Origin: Microbacterium caowuchunii
GTDB taxonomy: Bacteria; Actinomycetota; Actinomycetes; Actinomycetales; Microbacteriaceae
Direction of reading: 5' to 3'
DNA: 64,000 nt
Assembly (NCBI RefSeq): GCF_008727755.1
Contig: NZ_CP044231.1
Span: forward strand, 2,604,001-2,668,000
The position numbers were made by a program, and so were the translations under genes. The notes under the pieces were generated by a model. The model made no database searches. It worked only from the letters and a program-made list of their open reading frames with translations, and had not been told where the DNA came from. This document shows, in pieces, positions 62,056 to 64,000 of this stretch (positions within the stretch are counted from its first letter, which is position 1; the number at the start of each line of letters is the position of its first letter).

Positions 62056-63336
62056 TCAGAAGGAACGCTCCGAACCCGAGCCCGCCTTGCGGTCGTGCTG
62101 AGGGTGCGGCCCGGGCACATACCCGATCTCCCGAATCTCAATCTCCGGTCCGTTCGGACTGTCCTTGGACATGATGTACTGCCCGACCCGGTCGAACGAC
62201 GACTCCGCCATCAGCGCGTGGTTCGCCGCCGTGAGGATGTCGCGGTGGATGCGCTCGAGCCGCCGACCCCGGAATACCGCCGGCGCACCCGCCTGCTGAA
62301 AGATCATGTCGATGGCAGCGCGTGCCGTGTGCACTGCGTTGATATTGGCTGCGTGCAATTGAACTCGGAGTTCGTAGTCGATCGGCCACTGCTCTTCCGC
62401 CGATTCGTATGCCTTGCCGACCAGGTCCCAGAGATGGGCACGAGCCGCACGCACCATCGTGTCCGCCTTGCCCAGTGCGTACTGGTGCATCGCTTCCTTG
62501 CCCAGGCGGGCCTGGCGATACGAACCGCGCTTCGCTGACGTCTGGACGAGGCCGACGAACTCTTCTATGGCCCCCTTCGCCAGCCCAAGGGCGTGCGCGC
62601 CGTGCGCCGTCACATTGAACCAGTAGCGATACAGCGGCCGGTCGTACTCGCGTTCCCAGATCCCCGCCTCGTTCACCATCTCAGAGGGGACGAACAAATC
62701 GTTCACCTCGAAGTCACCGCTGCCGGTCCCCCTCAGCCCGTGACCATCCCAGGTGTCGTGCAGGGTCGCCTCGGATGCCGGGAAGAACGCGACGACGAAC
62801 CACGGGAGTCCGTCGTGGGGGTGGATGACGGGCTCGTCGTTCTCGTCATACAGGACGGACCGGCCGGACAGCCAGTTCGCCTCGGGAGATCCGCTGGTGA
62901 ACGGCCAGCGGCCGCTGATTCGGTATCCCCCAGGAACCCTCACGGCCTTCCCACCGGCTCGCCCCACGTTCGAGGCTGTGATCCACCGATCCTGCTCCAG
63001 CAGGTTGCGCATCACATCCGGCGCGAGAAACGTGGTTCCTGAGTGGAGCATGCACAGCCACCCCACCGACCCGTTGACCCGAGAGAGCTCTTCGACCGCG
63101 TCGAGCCACTCGAGGGGGTGTGACTCGATACCGCCCAGCTCATACGGCAGGAAGGCTCGGTAGATGCCGTTCTCGTAGAGGGCGTCGGTGATCTCCGCCG
63201 GAACACGGCGCTCGGTCTCGATCGTTTCCTCCGCCGCGCGAAGCATCGGCTCCATTTCGCGCGCGGCTTCCAACAGGGTGGGCCGGTCCACGCCCGGCAC
63301 AGGCGGGCCCTGCGGCGTATCAACGGTGATGCTCAT
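62056..63336 (-). CDS. Acyl-CoA dehydrogenase-fold flavin-dependent monooxygenase
   Basis: The 426-residue protein has the three-part acyl-CoA dehydrogenase fold used by reduced-flavin monooxygenases such as HsaA, DszC and related enzymes: an N-terminal helical domain with FLPYELGGIESHPLEWLDAVEELSR, a beta domain (ISGRWPFTSGSP, then DTWDGHGLRGTGSGDFEVNDLFVP) and a C-terminal helical domain ending HRDILTAANHAL. The catalytic glutamate of true dehydrogenases is not evident. ATG 63336 follows GAAAGGAACGCGG. It needs reduced flavin, presumably from the divergent reductase gene. Its substrate is unknown. Confidence 0.85.
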   Translation of the reverse strand: MSITVDTPQGPPVPGVDRPTLLEAAREMEPMLRAAEETIETERRVPAEITDALYENGIYRAFLPYELGGIESHPLEWLDAVEELSRVNGSVGWLCMLHSGTTFLAPDVMRNLLEQDRWITASNVGRAGGKAVRVPGGYRISGRWPFTSGSPEANWLSGRSVLYDENDEPVIHPHDGLPWFVVAFFPASEATLHDTWDGHGLRGTGSGDFEVNDLFVPSEMVNEAGIWEREYDRPLYRYWFNVTAHGAHALGLAKGAIEEFVGLVQTSAKRGSYRQARLGKEAMHQYALGKADTMVRAARAHLWDLVGKAYESAEEQWPIDYELRVQLHAANINAVHTARAAIDMIFQQAGAPAVFRGRRLERIHRDILTAANHALMAESSFDRVGQYIMSKDSPNGPEIEIREIGYVPGPHPQHDRKAGSGSERSF

Positions 63337-63373
63337 CCGCGTTCCTTTCGAGGGGCATTCCGGATCGAGAGGA

Positions 63374-63388
63374 GTCTCATTATGAGAC
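63374..63388. promoter_or_regulatory. Palindromic candidate operator 1
   Basis: GTCTCAT-T-ATGAGAC is a perfect 15-bp palindrome 37 bp upstream of the monooxygenase start, inside the divergent promoter region. Confidence 0.5.
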
Positions 63389-63451
63389 CCGAAGAATACT
63401 TTTCGTACTATCGGTTCAGTTTGACCGCGTCGCACTCACTACGTCAAGAGA

Positions 63452-63471
63452 CAAATATGAGTACATATTTG
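63452..63471. promoter_or_regulatory. Palindromic candidate operator 2
   Basis: CAAATAT and ATATTTG form 7-bp arms around GAGTAC, 78 bp upstream of the flavin reductase start. The AT-rich context marks it as regulatory. IclR or another regulator may bind here. Confidence 0.5.
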
Positions 63472-63548
63472 ATACCTGTTGTGCACTTATTGATACAGGG
63501 GTAACGTCCTCGCCACCAGCAAAGACCGGCACCGAAACGAGGAACGTT

Positions 63549-64000
63549 ATGAGCACGATCACCGACACCTCCGCGGCGCAGCCGCTCGCTATCGACGCGC
63601 ACCGCGATTCGAGGGCGTTCCGCGACGCTCTCGGTCGGTACCCGACGGGCGTGGCCATCGTGGCGGCGACGACGTCACGCGGCCCGGTCGGGCTCGCGGT
63701 CAACTCGTTCGCCTCGGTCTCTCTAGACCCGCCGCTGATCTCGTTCTGCGCGATGCTCACCAGCGCGTCGTGGCTCGACATCCGCGAGATCGGCGGTTTC
63801 GCCGTCTCAGTGCTGCAGCTCCATCATGAGCCCGTCGCTCGCCGGTTCACGCAGCGCGGCATCGACCGGTTCGCCACCTCGACTTGGACATCGTCCCCAT
63901 CCGGACACCCGGTCCTGGAGGATTCACTGAGCTGGTTCGATGCGACCGTCGAGACGGTAGCCGATGCCGGAGACCATGAAATGGTCATCGCAAGAGTACG
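63549..64000 (+). CDS. Flavin reductase (FMN-binding split-barrel), 3' end outside window
   Basis: The first 150 residues are present. After a short N-terminal tail, FRDALGRYPTGVAIVAATTSRGPVGLAVNSFASVSLDPPLISF matches the flavin-binding start of HpaC/HsaB-type reductases, and SVLQLHHEPVARRFTQRG and GHPVLEDSLSWFDATVE follow. These enzymes supply reduced FMN or FAD to a partner monooxygenase, here very probably the divergent gene at 62056. ATG 63549 follows AGGAACGTT. The C-terminal end is cut by the window edge. Confidence 0.9.
   Translation, partial: MSTITDTSAAQPLAIDAHRDSRAFRDALGRYPTGVAIVAATTSRGPVGLAVNSFASVSLDPPLISFCAMLTSASWLDIREIGGFAVSVLQLHHEPVARRFTQRGIDRFATSTWTSSPSGHPVLEDSLSWFDATVETVADAGDHEMVIARV

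Noticed and set aside
1..64000. tRNA or rRNA genes
   Set aside because: No cloverleaf with the T-loop GGTTCRANTCC pattern or rRNA-like conserved stretch was noticed while reading the intergenic regions; a dedicated scan would be needed for certainty.

Overview
The window is high-GC DNA (roughly 70 percent G+C by eye) with many GTG starts and 4-bp ATGA/GTGA gene overlaps. It carries rplM-rpsI-glmM, a DUF222/HNH protein, CsbD, Caa3_CtaG and DUF2243 genes. Together these indicate an actinobacterium, most likely Microbacteriaceae and probably Microbacterium or a close relative. The genus is inferred from gene content and codon style, not from a search.

Positions 1-19,000 are mostly core genome. 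They hold a secreted subtilase-like protein cut by the window edge, coaA, ppx, a TetR regulator, glmM-rpsI-rplM, an FUSC membrane protein, four overlapping glycosyltransferase genes, a CPBP protease, a low-molecular-weight tyrosine phosphatase and an alpha/beta hydrolase. Two paralogous small proteins flank a MarR regulator, followed by CsbD and a DUF2243/CtaG pair. Three copies of a 75-bp nested palindrome lie between genes here.

Positions 19,070-30,657 form a carbohydrate or polyol catabolic operon on the minus strand with a divergent GntR regulator. It encodes a sugar-type ABC importer (binding protein, two-domain ATPase, two permeases), an LsrF-type class I aldolase, a GlpD/EryB-like FAD dehydrogenase, an FGGY kinase and an aldolase/short-chain-dehydrogenase fusion. 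The likely scheme is uptake, phosphorylation, oxidation to a ketose phosphate and aldol cleavage; the substrate cannot be read from sequence.

Positions 30,865-46,325 are an exopolysaccharide locus: tyrosine autokinase/chain-length regulator, membrane-anchored protein, priming glycosyl-1-phosphate transferase, four glycosyltransferases, flippase, UDP-sugar dehydrogenase, Wzy-like polymerase and acyltransferase. Its middle is visibly richer in A+T and contains IS3-family debris, a 119-bp deletion-derived mini-element, a broken polysaccharide-lyase-like gene and a truncated acyltransferase. This looks like a repeatedly remodelled, partly imported island.

Positions 46,877-56,403 hold a small HTH protein, an HNH/DUF222 protein, a large ATP-binding LuxR-type regulator and, converging on it, a sortase-assembled pilus operon (backbone pilin, large DUF11/SpaA-type adhesin, class C sortase) with a hairpin between the two pilin genes.

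Positions 57,054-64,000 hold an IclR regulator, a ferric/spermidine-type ABC importer operon, a flavin-dependent acyl-CoA-dehydrogenase-fold monooxygenase and, divergently, the start of its probable flavin reductase. This looks like a dedicated uptake and oxygenation system for an unidentified small molecule. No rRNA, tRNA, CRISPR array or intact insertion sequence was recognised.
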